From the NCBI RefSeq assembly GCF_900102815.1, contig NZ_FNGF01000007.1, positions 62,001-126,000 on the forward strand: a DNA stretch of 64,000 nt, in the 5' to 3' direction. How positions within the stretch are numbered: position 1 is the first letter of the stretch; each line of letters begins with the position of its first letter. Of the stretch, positions 20,532 to 28,718 are shown one piece after another. The stretch comes from Glycomyces sambucus. Lineage in GTDB: Bacteria; Actinomycetota; Actinomycetes; Mycobacteriales; Micromonosporaceae. The notes beneath the pieces were generated by a model. That model was not told where the DNA came from. It saw only the letters and a program-made list of their open reading frames with translations, and searched no databases. The position numbers were made by a program, and so were the translations under genes.

Positions 20532-21164
20532 GTGACAGAAGAACGCCTTGTGTGGGTCGACTGCGAAATGACCGGCCTCGACCCGGACACCGAAGCCCTC
20601 ATCGAAATCGCCGTGCTCGTCACCGAACCGGACCTGACCCCCCTGGACGACGGCATCGACATCGTCATCGCGTGCGACCCGGACGTGCTCGAGAACATGG
20701 GCGCCTTCGTGGCCGACATGCACGCGAAGTCCGGTCTCACCGACGAGGTGAAGGCGTCCCGCACCTCCCTCGCCGAGGCCGAGGACGAGGTCCTGCGGTA
20801 CATCCGGCAGCACGTGCCCGAGGCGCGCACCGCCCCCCTGTGCGGCAACTCGATCGCCACCGACCGCACCTTCATCACCAAATACATGCCCCGCCTGGAC
20901 GACCACCTGCACTACCGCATGATCGACGTGTCGTCCATCAAGGAGCTCACGCGGCGCTGGTACCCGCGCGTGTACTACAACCAGCCGCCCAAGGGCCTCG
21001 CCCACCGCGCGCTCGCCGACATCAAGGAGAGCGTGAACGAGCTGGAGTACTACCGGCGCACCGTCTTCGTGGGCCTGCCCGGGCCCTCGAGCGAGGAGGC
21101 GAAAGCCGCCGCCGCGGCGCTGGCCGGGACGTCCGGTGAGACCCCGAACACCCAACCCCGTTGA
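20532..21164 (+). CDS. orn: Oligoribonuclease
   Basis: DEDDh 3'-5' exoribonuclease that degrades 2-5 nt RNAs and the c-di-GMP product pGpG. It has 210 residues. The exonuclease motifs are clear: [10 protein letters not shown] (Exo I), then [10 protein letters not shown] (Exo II), and [11 protein letters not shown] with the catalytic His and Asp (Exo III). The C-terminal tail of about 25 residues is Ala/Ser-rich and variable. GTG start, probably leaderless. The following tRNA-His promoter overlaps its stop codon. Confidence 0.95.
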   Translation: MTEERLVWVDCEMTGLDPDTEALIEIAVLVTEPDLTPLDDGIDIVIACDPDVLENMGAFVADMHAKSGLTDEVKASRTSLAEAEDEVLRYIRQHVPEARTAPLCGNSIATDRTFITKYMPRLDDHLHYRMIDVSSIKELTRRWYPRVYYNQPPKGLAHRALADIKESVNELEYYRRTVFVGLPGPSSEEAKAAAAALAGTSGETPNTQPR

Positions 21165-21191
21165 CACCGCACGGGGCCCAGTGGCTATTAT
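21161..21191 (+). promoter_or_regulatory. Promoter of tRNA-His overlapping the orn stop codon
   Basis: A consensus -35 TTGACA at 21161-21166 includes the TGA stop of orn. A -10-like TATTAT lies at 21186-21191 with a 19-base spacer (CTATTA would give 18). The tRNA begins 30 bases later. Confidence 0.6.
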
Positions 21192-21220
21192 TGTCCCCGG
21201 CTTCCTTGTTGAAGCCCGAT

Positions 21221-21297
21221 GGTGGTCGTAGTTCAGCTGGTAGAACGCTTGGTTGTGGTCCAGGAGGTCGCGGGTTCAAGTCCCGTCGATCACCCCA
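21221..21297 (+). tRNA. tRNA-His (GTG anticodon)
   Basis: Cloverleaf folds with acceptor GTGGTCG/CGATCAC, D-arm GTTCAGCTGGTAGAAC, anticodon loop TTGTGGT with GTG at 21255-21257, and T-arm GCGGGTTCAAGTCCCGT. The extra G at position -1 (21221) and discriminator C73 are the histidine identity elements. CCA is encoded at 21295-21297. Confidence 0.97.
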
Positions 21298-21302
21298 TCA
21301 GC

Positions 21303-21335
21303 AAAGGCCCTGTGGCATCGCGCCGCAGGGCCTTT
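21303..21335 (+). terminator. Terminator of tRNA-His
   Basis: AAAGGCCCTG pairs with CAGGGCCTTT, starting six bases after the CCA end, and finishes in a short T-run. Confidence 0.8.
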
Positions 21336-21409
21336 CACATGTCTGCGCCTTTCGCGTGTCCGCGACTTTCACATGTCCAGCGGGCGCCCCGGCGCCCGCC
21401 GTCCCGCGC

Positions 21410-21886
21410 CTACCGCTGGTTCCGCTTGCGGCGCAGGCGCTCCTTGCGCTTGCGCTCCTCGGCGGGGCGCATGATGCCGCGCTCGGCGCCGGTCAGGGCG
21501 ATGCCGACGACCAGCAGCGGGACCATGACCCAGATGGGCCAGAAGTAGATCGAGCCCTCGGTGAGCGCCTCGACGACCAGCCACACGCCCAGGTTGATGC
21601 CGATCGGGATCGAGAACCCGAACCACATCCACTTGATCCAGTCGGGAGTGCCGAGCTTCTCGGGCTCCGCGGGCTCGATGAGGCGCTGGTAGGCCGGCAG
21701 GTCCGCGAGGACGACCTCGGCGTCGCCGACGGTCTGGGCCGCGAGGAGCACGTCGACGCGCTTCTCGTACTCGTCGAGGTCGATGTACCCCTGGTCGACC
21801 GCCGCGCGGAGGATCTCGGTCAGGGCGCCGCGCTCGGGGTTGCCGATCCGCATGGTGCGGTCGCCGTACCGTTCGAGGGAGGACAA
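21410..21886 (-). CDS. DUF1707 and two-helix membrane protein
   Basis: 158-residue protein of unknown function. The N-terminal SHOCT-like DUF1707 domain (MRIGNPERGALTEILRAAVDQGYIDLDEYEKRV, split here by its own residues) is followed by two hydrophobic helices at FSIPIGINLGVWLVVEAL and FWPIWVMVPLLVVGIALTG. A very basic tail (RKRKERLRRKRNQR) follows. TTG 21886 is chosen because AAGGAG sits seven bases upstream; ATG 21853 is the alternative. It is a paralogue of the next gene upstream, and the pair forms a small operon downstream of map. Confidence 0.8.
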   Translation of the reverse strand: MSSLERYGDRTMRIGNPERGALTEILRAAVDQGYIDLDEYEKRVDVLLAAQTVGDAEVVLADLPAYQRLIEPAEPEKLGTPDWIKWMWFGFSIPIGINLGVWLVVEALTEGSIYFWPIWVMVPLLVVGIALTGAERGIMRPAEERKRKERLRRKRNQR

Positions 21887-21922
21887 TTCGGGCTCCTTGG
21901 TGGGGTCGGGTGCTTCGGGGGG

Positions 21923-22477
21923 TCAGTGGGCGGTGCCGCCGTGGTGGCCGCCGGGGTGGCCGTGGCGGTGCCCCCGGTCGCGGTCGCGGCGCTCGCGCCG
22001 GTCGCGGCGGTCCTCGTCGTCGTCGCCGTCCTCGTCGCCGCCGCCGAAGCCCATGTTGACGACCTGGAGGACGGTGGCGATGCCCAGGCCGAGGATGGGC
22101 CAGATCGGCCAGAAGTACGGCATGTCGCCGCTGCCGATCCAGGTCGCGAACCAGACGCCGGTGGTGATGAGGCCGACGGTGACGAGGCCCTGGAGGGCGG
22201 GGAGGCGCCGCAGCAGGCTCCGCTTCGGAGCGGGCGGGGCCGCGGGGGCGGCGGCCGGCTCGGCGGGGACGACCTCGCCGACCTTCGGGCGCCCGCCCGG
22301 GAGGTCCTCGAAGATGAGGTCGAGCTCGGCGTTGGTCTTGGCGCTGTAAGCGGCCATCGAGCGCTCGTCGAACTCGCCCAGGTCGATGCGGCCCTGGTCG
22401 AGGGCCGCGCGGAGCTGCGCGATCGCCTCGTCGCGGTCGTCGTTGGAGATGCGCAGCTTCCCGTGGTCTTCGGTCAC
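21923..22477 (-). CDS. DUF1707 and two-helix membrane protein with His-rich tail
   Basis: 184-residue paralogue of the neighbouring DUF1707 gene. It has DUF1707 at the N-terminus (LRISNDDRDEAIAQLRAAL), an Ala/Pro linker, and two hydrophobic helices (LVTVGLITTGVWFATWIG and FWPIWPILGLGIATVLQVV). The C-terminal tail alternates acidic and basic residues and ends in a histidine-rich stretch (HRHGHPGGHHGGTAH) that could bind metal. GTG start. Function is unknown; membrane signalling is only a guess from the domain. Confidence 0.8.
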   Translation of the reverse strand: MTEDHGKLRISNDDRDEAIAQLRAALDQGRIDLGEFDERSMAAYSAKTNAELDLIFEDLPGGRPKVGEVVPAEPAAAPAAPPAPKRSLLRRLPALQGLVTVGLITTGVWFATWIGSGDMPYFWPIWPILGLGIATVLQVVNMGFGGGDEDGDDDEDRRDRRERRDRDRGHRHGHPGGHHGGTAH

Positions 22478-22500
22478 GAGGCCATTATGGCACCGGAGTC

Positions 22501-23337
22501 CTATTCACCGCGAGCCGCGCTCGCGGCCAGTTCGCCCAGTTGTTCGACCCCGCCGTCCGGGGCCGTCAGCACCCACACGCCGTCCTCGCAGAGGGCGATG
22601 GTGTGCTCGGTGTGGGCGGCGACCGAGCCGTCGTCGGTGACGATGGTCCAGCCGTCCTCGAGTTCGGCGGTGTCCGGCGAGCCGAGCGTGATCATCGGCT
22701 CGATCGCCAGGGCCATGCCGGGGCGGAGCCTGGGGCCCTCGCTCGGGCGGCCGTAGTTGAGGATGTGCGGGTCCTGGTGCATCTCGGTGCCGATGCCGTG
22801 CCCGCCGAAGCCGGTGACGATCCCGTAGTCCCCCGAGTGCTCCACGGAGTGCTCGACGGCGTGCGAGATCCCGCCGAGGCGCTTGGCGGTCGCGGCGGCG
22901 CGGATGCCGGCCCACATGGACGCCTCGCAGGCGGCCCGCAGGGCGGACAGCTCCGGGGCGACCTCGCCGATCTCGATGGTGATCGCGGCGTCCCCGTGCC
23001 AGCCGTCGACGATCGCGCCGACGTCGACCGACAGGAGGTCCCCGGCCTCCAGGACGGCGTCCGCGGCGGGGATGGCGTGGACGACCTGCTCGTTCACCGA
23101 GGAGCAGATCGAGGCGGGGTAGGGCCCGAAGCCGATGTCGTAGCCCTTGAAGGAGGGCACCGCGCCGGAGGAGCGGATGACCTCCTCGGCGATGCGGTCG
23201 AGTTCCGCCGTCGAGACGCCCGGTCCGGCGGACTCGCGCATGGCCTGGTGGACCTCGGCCACCACGAGGCCCGCGGCCCGCATCTTGCGGATCTGCTCCG
23301 GGGTCTTGTACTGGATCCGGTCGCGACGGCGGAACAC
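22501..23337 (-). CDS. map: Methionine aminopeptidase type I
   Basis: Removes the initiator methionine from nascent proteins, using two divalent metals. It has 278 residues. Metal ligands are seen in DVGAIVDGWHGDAAIT (two Asp), GHGIGTEMHQDP (His), AIEPMITLG (Glu) and HTEHTIAL (Glu); substrate-side His is in FKGYDIGFGPYPASIC. GTG start, six bases from the adk stop, so secY-adk-map is the usual actinobacterial operon tail. infA and rpmJ, normally next, are absent here. Confidence 0.95.
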   Translation of the reverse strand: MFRRRDRIQYKTPEQIRKMRAAGLVVAEVHQAMRESAGPGVSTAELDRIAEEVIRSSGAVPSFKGYDIGFGPYPASICSSVNEQVVHAIPAADAVLEAGDLLSVDVGAIVDGWHGDAAITIEIGEVAPELSALRAACEASMWAGIRAAATAKRLGGISHAVEHSVEHSGDYGIVTGFGGHGIGTEMHQDPHILNYGRPSEGPRLRPGMALAIEPMITLGSPDTAELEDGWTIVTDDGSVAAHTEHTIALCEDGVWVLTAPDGGVEQLGELAASAARGE

Positions 23338-23342
23338 CTCGC

Positions 23343-23978
23343 CTACTCCGCCGCGCCGATGCCGGTCAGCGCGCGCTCGGTGACCTCGGCGACCTCGCCG
23401 ATGGCGTCGATCTCGACGAGCTTGCCCTGCGCCTGGTAGTAGCCGACCAGGGGGGCGGTCTGCTCGGCGTAGACCTCCAGGCGGTGCTTCACGGTCTCGG
23501 GCTTGTCGTCGCTGCGCTGGTACAGGTCGTCCGAGTCGGGGTCGGCCGGCGGGTCGAACTCGAGGTGGTAGACCTTGCCGGTGGACTTGGAGACGCGGCG
23601 GCCCGAGAGCCGGCGCACGACCTCGTCGTCGCTGGCGACCAGTTCGAGGGCGGTGTCGAGGGTGACGCCGGCCTCCTTGAGGATGCCGTCGAGGACCTTG
23701 GCCTGCTCGGTGTTGCGGGGGTAGCCGTCGAGCAGGAAGCCGTCCTTCGCGTCGTCCTGCGCGAGGCGGTCGGCCACCATCTCGTTGGTGACCTCGTCGG
23801 GGACGAGCTCGCCGGCGTCCATGTACTCCTTAGCCTTGAGGCCCAGCGGGGTGCCGCCGGAGACGTTGGCGCGGAAGATGTCGCCGGTGGAGATCTTGGG
23901 GATGCCGAGCCGCTCGGCGATGATCTCCGCCTGGGTGCCCTTGCCGGCCCCGGGCGGGCCTACGAGTACCAGTCGCAA
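23343..23978 (-). CDS. adk: Adenylate kinase
   Basis: Converts AMP plus ATP to two ADP in the cytoplasm. It has 211 residues. The P-loop [14 protein letters not shown] is at the very start, the AMP-binding FLLDGYPRN lies near residue 82, and the LID region ([20 protein letters not shown]) has Ser/Thr rather than zinc cysteines. The true start is TTG 23978, ten bases after GGAGG; the longer in-frame ATG start adds unrelated residues. Two hairpins separate it from secY. Confidence 0.95.
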   Translation of the reverse strand: MRLVLVGPPGAGKGTQAEIIAERLGIPKISTGDIFRANVSGGTPLGLKAKEYMDAGELVPDEVTNEMVADRLAQDDAKDGFLLDGYPRNTEQAKVLDGILKEAGVTLDTALELVASDDEVVRRLSGRRVSKSTGKVYHLEFDPPADPDSDDLYQRSDDKPETVKHRLEVYAEQTAPLVGYYQAQGKLVEIDAIGEVAEVTERALTGIGAAE

Positions 23979-24009
23979 AGAATTTCCTCCCGTGTCATAC
24001 GTGCCGATC

Positions 24010-24061
24010 TTCGGCGGACGTCCGCCGAACGTGCCGATAGCGCGGCCTGGGCGGCCGCGCT
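24010..24061 (-). terminator. Two hairpins between secY and adk
   Basis: A perfect 20-bp palindrome (TTCGGCGGACGTCCGCCGAA, 24010-24029) and a 9-bp stem with 5-base loop (24039-24061) sit in the 106-base gap. They may attenuate read-through from secY or mark an RNA processing site. Confidence 0.5.
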
Positions 24062-24084
24062 GTGGCACTGAGGTCAAGCCTGCG

Positions 24085-25422
24085 TCAGCGCAGGAAGCCC
24101 TCGTAGTGGCGCTGCATCAGCTGGGACTCGATCTGCTTGACCGACTCCAGGCCGACGCCCACCATGATCAGCACCGAGGTGCCGCCGAACGCGAACTGAG
24201 CGAACAGCTGCTGGTTACCGAACGCGATGATGGCCAGATTGGGAAGGATAGCGATCGCGGCGAGGTACAGCGAGCCCGGGAAGGTCAGGCGTGACAGGAC
24301 TCGCTGCAAGTAGGTCGCGGTGGGGTTGCCCGGGCGCACGCCCGGGATGAACCCGCCGGCCTTCTTCATGTTCTCGGCGACGTCGTCGACCTTGAAGGTG
24401 ATGGACACGTAGAAGTACGTGAAGAAGATGATGAGGAACGCGTAGAGCGTGATGTACACCCACGAGCCCTGGTTGAGCAGGTACCGGTCGATGAACTGGA
24501 CCCACTGGGCGTCGCTGTTCTGGTTGAGCTGGCGGAACAGCGTCGGGATGTACAGCAGCGAGGAGCCGAAGATGACGGGCACGACGCCGGCCTGGTTGAC
24601 CTTGAGCGGGATGTAGGTCGAGGTGCCGCCGTACATCCGGCGGCCGACCATCTTCTTGGCGTACTGCACCGGGATGCGGCGCTGCGACTGCTCGATGAAG
24701 ATGACCGCGACCATGATCGCGATGCAGAGGCCGACGATGACGGCGAACATGAACCAGCCCTCGGACTCCTGGAGGGACCAGAACTGGCCGGGCATCTGGG
24801 CGGCGATCGACGCGAAGATCAGCAGGCTCATGCCGTTGCCGACGCCGCGCTCGGTGATCTGCTCGCCGAACCACATGATGATCGCCGAGCCGGCAACCAT
24901 GACCGCCACGACGGTGACCACGGACATCCAGTAGGGGATGTTCGCCTCGGTGGTCGACAGGTCGGGGAGGATCGGGCTCGGGCACTCGGTCTGGAACAGG
25001 ATCCCCGACCGGGCGAGCGCGATGTAGCCGGACGCCTGGAGCAGGGCGAGGCCCAGCGTCAGGTACCGGGTGTACTGGGTGATCTTGACCTGGCCGGGCT
25101 GGCCCTCCTTGCGGAGCTGCTCCAGCCTGGGGATGACCACGGTCAGCAGCTGCATGATGATCGACGCGGTGATGTACGGCATGACGCCGAGCGCGAAGAC
25201 CGAGAGCTGGAGGAGCGCTCCACCGGTGAACAGGTTCAGGAGGCCGAAGACGCCCGCTTCATCGGTGGGCTGGATGTTCAGGCAGGACTGCACCGCGGCA
25301 TAGTCGATGCCGGGACTCGGCATCTGCGCACCCAGACGATACAGACCGATGATCATCAGGGTGAACAGGATCTTCTTGCGCAGATCCGGGGTCCGAAACG
25401 CGCTGATGAAGGCGGAGAGCAA
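24085..25422 (-). CDS. secY: Preprotein translocase subunit SecY
   Basis: Central channel of the Sec translocon in the cytoplasmic membrane. It has 445 residues and ten predicted helices. Recognisable parts include the plug/TM2 region [20 protein letters not shown] and cytoplasmic loop 4-5 motifs, [12 protein letters not shown], and a C-terminus ending [14 protein letters not shown]. The TTG start at 25422 ([17 protein letters not shown]) follows AGGAGG at ideal spacing; the upstream in-frame ATG belongs to the leader. Separated from rplO by a terminator, so it should have its own promoter. Confidence 0.96.
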   Translation of the reverse strand: MLSAFISAFRTPDLRKKILFTLMIIGLYRLGAQMPSPGIDYAAVQSCLNIQPTDEAGVFGLLNLFTGGALLQLSVFALGVMPYITASIIMQLLTVVIPRLEQLRKEGQPGQVKITQYTRYLTLGLALLQASGYIALARSGILFQTECPSPILPDLSTTEANIPYWMSVVTVVAVMVAGSAIIMWFGEQITERGVGNGMSLLIFASIAAQMPGQFWSLQESEGWFMFAVIVGLCIAIMVAVIFIEQSQRRIPVQYAKKMVGRRMYGGTSTYIPLKVNQAGVVPVIFGSSLLYIPTLFRQLNQNSDAQWVQFIDRYLLNQGSWVYITLYAFLIIFFTYFYVSITFKVDDVAENMKKAGGFIPGVRPGNPTATYLQRVLSRLTFPGSLYLAAIAILPNLAIIAFGNQQLFAQFAFGGTSVLIMVGVGLESVKQIESQLMQRHYEGFLR

Positions 25423-25461
25423 TGCGGTTCCTCCTGAACAAGACCCCCTGGCGGGGCCCAT

Positions 25462-25480
25462 GGTGTTGCGGTGCAACACC
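25462..25480 (-). repeat. Perfect inverted repeat in the secY leader
   Basis: GGTGTTGC-GGT-GCAACACC, 8-bp arms, 40 bases upstream of the secY start. It could be an operator or an RNA hairpin in the leader. Confidence 0.5.
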
Positions 25481-25606
25481 TTTCGTTACCAGTGGGCGTG
25501 TGAAGTTCGTAGCGAGGGGGTCACGCGCCCGAGGAAGACGGTGATCCTCGCCAAGGGAGCCTAGCAGGCGCATTCGGACGCACCGTATTCGGCACTGAGC
25601 ATGACG

Positions 25607-25636
25607 AAACGGGCCGGAGTTCCCTCCGGCCCGTTT
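25607..25636 (-). terminator. Terminator between rplO and secY
   Basis: Perfect 13-bp stem AAACGGGCCGGAG with complement and 4-base loop, 36 bases after the rplO stop; on the minus strand it ends in a short T-run. It separates the ribosomal genes from secY-adk-map. Confidence 0.8.
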
Positions 25637-25671
25637 GCGCAGATCAGGTGTTCGTCCGCATGGACGTCCGC

Positions 25672-26145
25672 CTATTCGGCGAGCGCCTCACCGGTCTTCT
25701 TGTCCACCACGGTGGTCGAACCGCCGGCGGCGGCGACCTTGGTGGTGGCCGAGGCCGAGAAGGCGTGCGCCTTCAGGTCGAACTTGACGCCTTCGAGCTC
25801 GCCCGAGCCGAGGACCTTGATGAGCTCCTTCTTGTTGAGGACGCCCACCTCGATCAGCTGCTCCGGGCCGACCTGGCCGCCGTCGGGGAAGAGTTCCACG
25901 AGGCGGTCGAGGTTGACCACTTGGTAGACGAGCTTGTTGTGCGGCTTGAAGCCCTTGAGCTTCGGCACGCGCAGCTGGAGCGGCATCTGCCCGCCCTCGA
26001 AGGCGGCCGGCACGGTCTTGCGGGCCTTGGTGCCCTTGGTGCCGCGGCCGGCGGTCTTGCCCTTGGAGCCCTCACCGCGACCGACGCGGGTCTTGGCCTT
26101 CTTGGCGCCGGGGGCCGGCTGCAGGTCGTGAATACGGATACTCAT
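25672..26145 (-). CDS. rplO: 50S ribosomal protein L15
   Basis: Large-subunit protein of 157 residues that stabilises 23S rRNA late in assembly. The Gly/Lys-rich N-terminus ([21 protein letters not shown]) and [18 protein letters not shown] are diagnostic. The start ATG lies two bases after the rpmD stop. A terminator follows the gene, so here L15 ends the S5-L30-L15 transcript rather than running into secY. Confidence 0.97.
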   Translation of the reverse strand: MSIRIHDLQPAPGAKKAKTRVGRGEGSKGKTAGRGTKGTKARKTVPAAFEGGQMPLQLRVPKLKGFKPHNKLVYQVVNLDRLVELFPDGGQVGPEQLIEVGVLNKKELIKVLGSGELEGVKFDLKAHAFSASATTKVAAAGGSTTVVDKKTGEALAE

Positions 26146-26147
26146 GA

Positions 26148-26330
26148 CTACTCGACCTCCTCGACGTCGACCAGGTGACGGACGCGGTGGACCATGCCGC
26201 GGTACTGCGGGAGGTCCTCCTTGTAGACGGTCTGGCCGATCTTGCGGAGGCCGAGCGTCTCGATGGTCGCCCGGGCCTTCGGCTTCTCGCCGATGACCGA
26301 CTTGTGCTGGGTGATCTTCAAACGTGCCAT
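26148..26330 (-). CDS. rpmD: 50S ribosomal protein L30
   Basis: 60-residue large-subunit protein. The sequence [16 protein letters not shown] and [25 protein letters not shown] is typical of L30 (ferredoxin-like fold). It sits in a longer in-frame ORF whose upstream part is only a shadow of rpsE. The ATG at 26330 lies ten bases after the rpsE stop. Confidence 0.96.
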   Translation of the reverse strand: MARLKITQHKSVIGEKPKARATIETLGLRKIGQTVYKEDLPQYRGMVHRVRHLVDVEEVE

Positions 26331-26340
26331 GTCAGATCCC

Positions 26341-26979
26341 CTACGCCTGCGCAGCCTGGGCGGCTTCGGCGCGGGCGCGCAGCAGGCCCTGGGGAGCGAT
26401 GTCCTCCAGCGGCATGCCGCGGCGGGCCGCGACGGCCTCCGGCGACTCGAGCTGCTTGAGCGCGCGCACCGTCGCGTGGACGATGTTGATCGCGTTCGAG
26501 GAGCCCAGGGACTTCGACAGGACGTCGTGGACGCCGGCGCACTCGAGGACGGCGCGCACGGGGCCGCCCGCGATGACACCGGTACCGGCCGAGGCGGGCT
26601 TGAGGAGGACCTTGCCGGCCGCGTCCTCGCCGAACGTCTCGTGCGGGATGGTGCCGCCGATGCGGGGGACCGTGAAGAAGTTCTTCTTGGCCTCTTCGAC
26701 GCCCTTGGCGATCGCCGCCGGGACTTCCTTGGCCTTGCCGTAGCCGACGCCGACGTTGCCCGCGCCGTCGCCGACCACCACGAGGGCGGTGAAGGCGAAG
26801 CGCCGGCCGCCCTTGACGACCTTGGCGACGCGGTTGATGGTGACGACGCGCTCGATGTGCGGGGACTTCTCGGCGCGGTCGCGTCCGCGACCGCCTTCAC
26901 GGCCCCCGCGGCCGCCGCGACCGCCGCGGCCTCCGCCGCCGCCGTCCCGGCCGCCGGCCGATTGCTGTTGATCAGTCAC
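26341..26979 (-). CDS. rpsE: 30S ribosomal protein S5 with RGG-rich N-terminus
   Basis: Small-subunit protein at the mRNA entry site, involved in decoding fidelity. It has 212 residues, longer than Escherichia coli S5 (about 167). The first 38 residues form a Gly/Arg repeat tail ([15 protein letters not shown]), then the S5 core ([36 protein letters not shown]). GTG start with AAAGGAAT upstream. It is the first gene of its transcript because the normal upstream neighbour rplR lies 21.4 kb away. Confidence 0.96.
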   Translation of the reverse strand: MTDQQQSAGGRDGGGGGRGGRGGRGGREGGRGRDRAEKSPHIERVVTINRVAKVVKGGRRFAFTALVVVGDGAGNVGVGYGKAKEVPAAIAKGVEEAKKNFFTVPRIGGTIPHETFGEDAAGKVLLKPASAGTGVIAGGPVRAVLECAGVHDVLSKSLGSSNAINIVHATVRALKQLESPEAVAARRGMPLEDIAPQGLLRARAEAAQAAQA

Positions 26980-27212
26980 GAGACTGATTCCTTTCGTTCG
27001 CTAAGCGCCGCGCCCGGCAGTGCTCTCGAAGCACCGTGTGCTCGAAGGCGTCGCCGGGAGCGACTCGCATACTGTGCCCTTTTGCGGGCCTTCGGCCCCG
27101 GGCGTCCGGTCTCGGAGGACCGGGAGATGCCGCGCCGAAGCGCAACCTCTCGATTATGCCTGGTCAAGGGACCTGCGGCGAACGGCGGGGTGGGGATGAG
27201 GCAGGCGACACA
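26980..27212 (-). promoter_or_regulatory. rpsE leader and promoter region
   Basis: About 230 bases without a gene between rpsE and the GH43 terminator. It contains the rpsJ-like promoter element at 27136-27165, with CATAAT (27153-27158, complement) as probable -10, a leader of about 165 bases, and a small GGGCC-TTC-GGCCC hairpin. Position implies it drives rpsE-rpmD-rplO. Confidence 0.6.
27136..27165 (-). promoter_or_regulatory. Promoter element shared with the S10 operon
   Basis: On the minus strand GACCAGGCATAAT, then AGGTTGCG after four bases, nearly identical to the element upstream of rpsJ at 56838-56866. CATAAT is the likely -10. The -35 position (TTCGCC at 18 bases) is weak. Confidence 0.6.
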
Positions 27213-27245
27213 GGCCGCCGCGGGACGGCGGGTCCCGCGGCGGCC
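27213..27245 (-). terminator. Terminator of the GH43 gene, island boundary
   Basis: Perfect 14-bp stem GGCCGCCGCGGGAC with complement and 5-base loop, 16 bases after the GH43 stop. It insulates the rpsE promoter from the island. Confidence 0.8.
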
Positions 27246-27260
27246 TCCTTCGCTTCCGCG

Positions 27261-28718
27261 CTACCGGACGGTGACGGTCCAGCGCTGGTTCGCGGCGCCG
27301 GTGCAGGCGCTCTGGACGATCGCGGCGCCGTCGGCGGTGGAGGCGCCGCTGACCGAGAGGCACAGCCCGGAGTGCTGGGCCACGATCAGGTGGCCGCCGC
27401 CGGCGGCGGCGCGGAGGGCGAAGCGCTGGTTGCCCCCGGCCCAGCAGCCCCACTGGCCGACGGGGGCGCCGACGGCGGTGGACTGGTCGAGCACGTCCCA
27501 GCACTTGCCGGTGGCGGTGTTGGCGATGGAACCGACCTTGGAGCCGGGGTAGACGGGGTCGAAGGTGAACGCCTGGGGCGCGCCGTTCCAGCAGCCGTAC
27601 TGGATGAGCGCGGTCCCGTCCGCGCCGGAGCCGGAGGGCACGTCGACGCACTTGCCCGAGCCGGCGTTGACGAACTTGGTCGAGTACGGGCTGCCGTCGT
27701 CGTTGCCGACGACGCCCTGGACGGTGCCCGCGGCGGCGTCGATGTTCAGGGTCGAGTACCAGGTCAGGCTCATGCTCGTGCTGCTGGGGAAGCTGATCGG
27801 GAGCCACACGTACTCGGAGTCCATGGGCTTGCCGCCCCACTGGGGTCCCCAGCGGTCGCCCATGTAGAGGTAGCTGGTGCCGGCGGTGCCCTGGACGGTG
27901 GTGACGTAGGTCGGCTGGGAGCCGAAGGTGGTGGAGTTCCCGGCGTTGGACCAGCCGGACCAGGCGCCCTCGGGGAAGTTGGTGGTGGTGGCGTACTGGG
28001 TCTGGTTGGCGTTCCAGCCGGTGGCGCCGGAGGTCACCAGGAAGTAGACCCCGTTGCGCACGAATACGGCCGGGGCCTCGCGGTGGTAGCCGTCGAAGAC
28101 GTGCACGAGCTCGTCGATGGCGAGGAAGTCGTCGGTGAGGCGGTAGACGTTGAGGTCGTAGTTCACGTCGGCGGCGGAGATGAGGTAGCCGGTGCCGTCG
28201 GTGTCCACGAAGAGGGTCATGTCGCGGGAGTCGTAGCCCGCGGGGCGGAACGAGCCCCGGTAGTCGTAGTCGCCGGTGACGGTGTCGGAGACGGCCACGG
28301 CCACTTCGGCGTCGCCGTAGTCGACGCCGTTCTCCTTGTGCGCCCACAGGACGTACTTGCCGGTGTTCGGGTTGTAGACGACCTTGGGCCGCTCGATGTT
28401 GGCGGGCGAGAGGTCGGGGTCGGACTCGGCGCTGAGGATGTCGTTGCGGAACGTCCAGTTGACCAGGTCGGTGCTCGAGTACATCGAGACCTGGTCGAAG
28501 AGGTAGTCGTTGCGCTGCTCGCCGACGAGGTAGTAGGTGCTCCCGACCTTGAGCATGCCGCCGCCGTGGGCGTGCATGAGGTTGCCGGAGGTGTCGGTGA
28601 TGGCGCGGCCGTTGTCGAACGCCACGGGGGCGGCCTCGGCCGGCGCGGGGGCGCCGAGGCCGAGGACCGCGGTGGCGAGCGCGGTCGCCGCCGCGAGCGC
28701 GGCCATCCTTGAGGACAT
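27261..28718 (-). CDS. Secreted GH43-like galactanase/arabinanase with ricin-type lectin domain
   Basis: 485-residue secreted glycoside hydrolase. The signal peptide AALAAATALATAVLGLGAPA ends near residue 29. The five-bladed propeller domain (residues 30-330) begins HAHGGGMLKVGSTYYLVGEQ, the form seen in GH43 exo-beta-1,3-galactanases. A C-terminal CBM13/ricin-B domain carries three repeats with conserved Gln-x-Trp-like ends (QRWTV) and paired cysteines (GKCVDV, YGCW; GKCWDV, WGCW; GLCLSV, SACT). ATG 28718 has GAAGGAG upstream. Likely substrate is arabinogalactan side chains, by family only. Confidence 0.82.
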   Translation of the reverse strand: MSSRMAALAAATALATAVLGLGAPAPAEAAPVAFDNGRAITDTSGNLMHAHGGGMLKVGSTYYLVGEQRNDYLFDQVSMYSSTDLVNWTFRNDILSAESDPDLSPANIERPKVVYNPNTGKYVLWAHKENGVDYGDAEVAVAVSDTVTGDYDYRGSFRPAGYDSRDMTLFVDTDGTGYLISAADVNYDLNVYRLTDDFLAIDELVHVFDGYHREAPAVFVRNGVYFLVTSGATGWNANQTQYATTTNFPEGAWSGWSNAGNSTTFGSQPTYVTTVQGTAGTSYLYMGDRWGPQWGGKPMDSEYVWLPISFPSSTSMSLTWYSTLNIDAAAGTVQGVVGNDDGSPYSTKFVNAGSGKCVDVPSGSGADGTALIQYGCWNGAPQAFTFDPVYPGSKVGSIANTATGKCWDVLDQSTAVGAPVGQWGCWAGGNQRFALRAAAGGGHLIVAQHSGLCLSVSGASTADGAAIVQSACTGAANQRWTVTVR

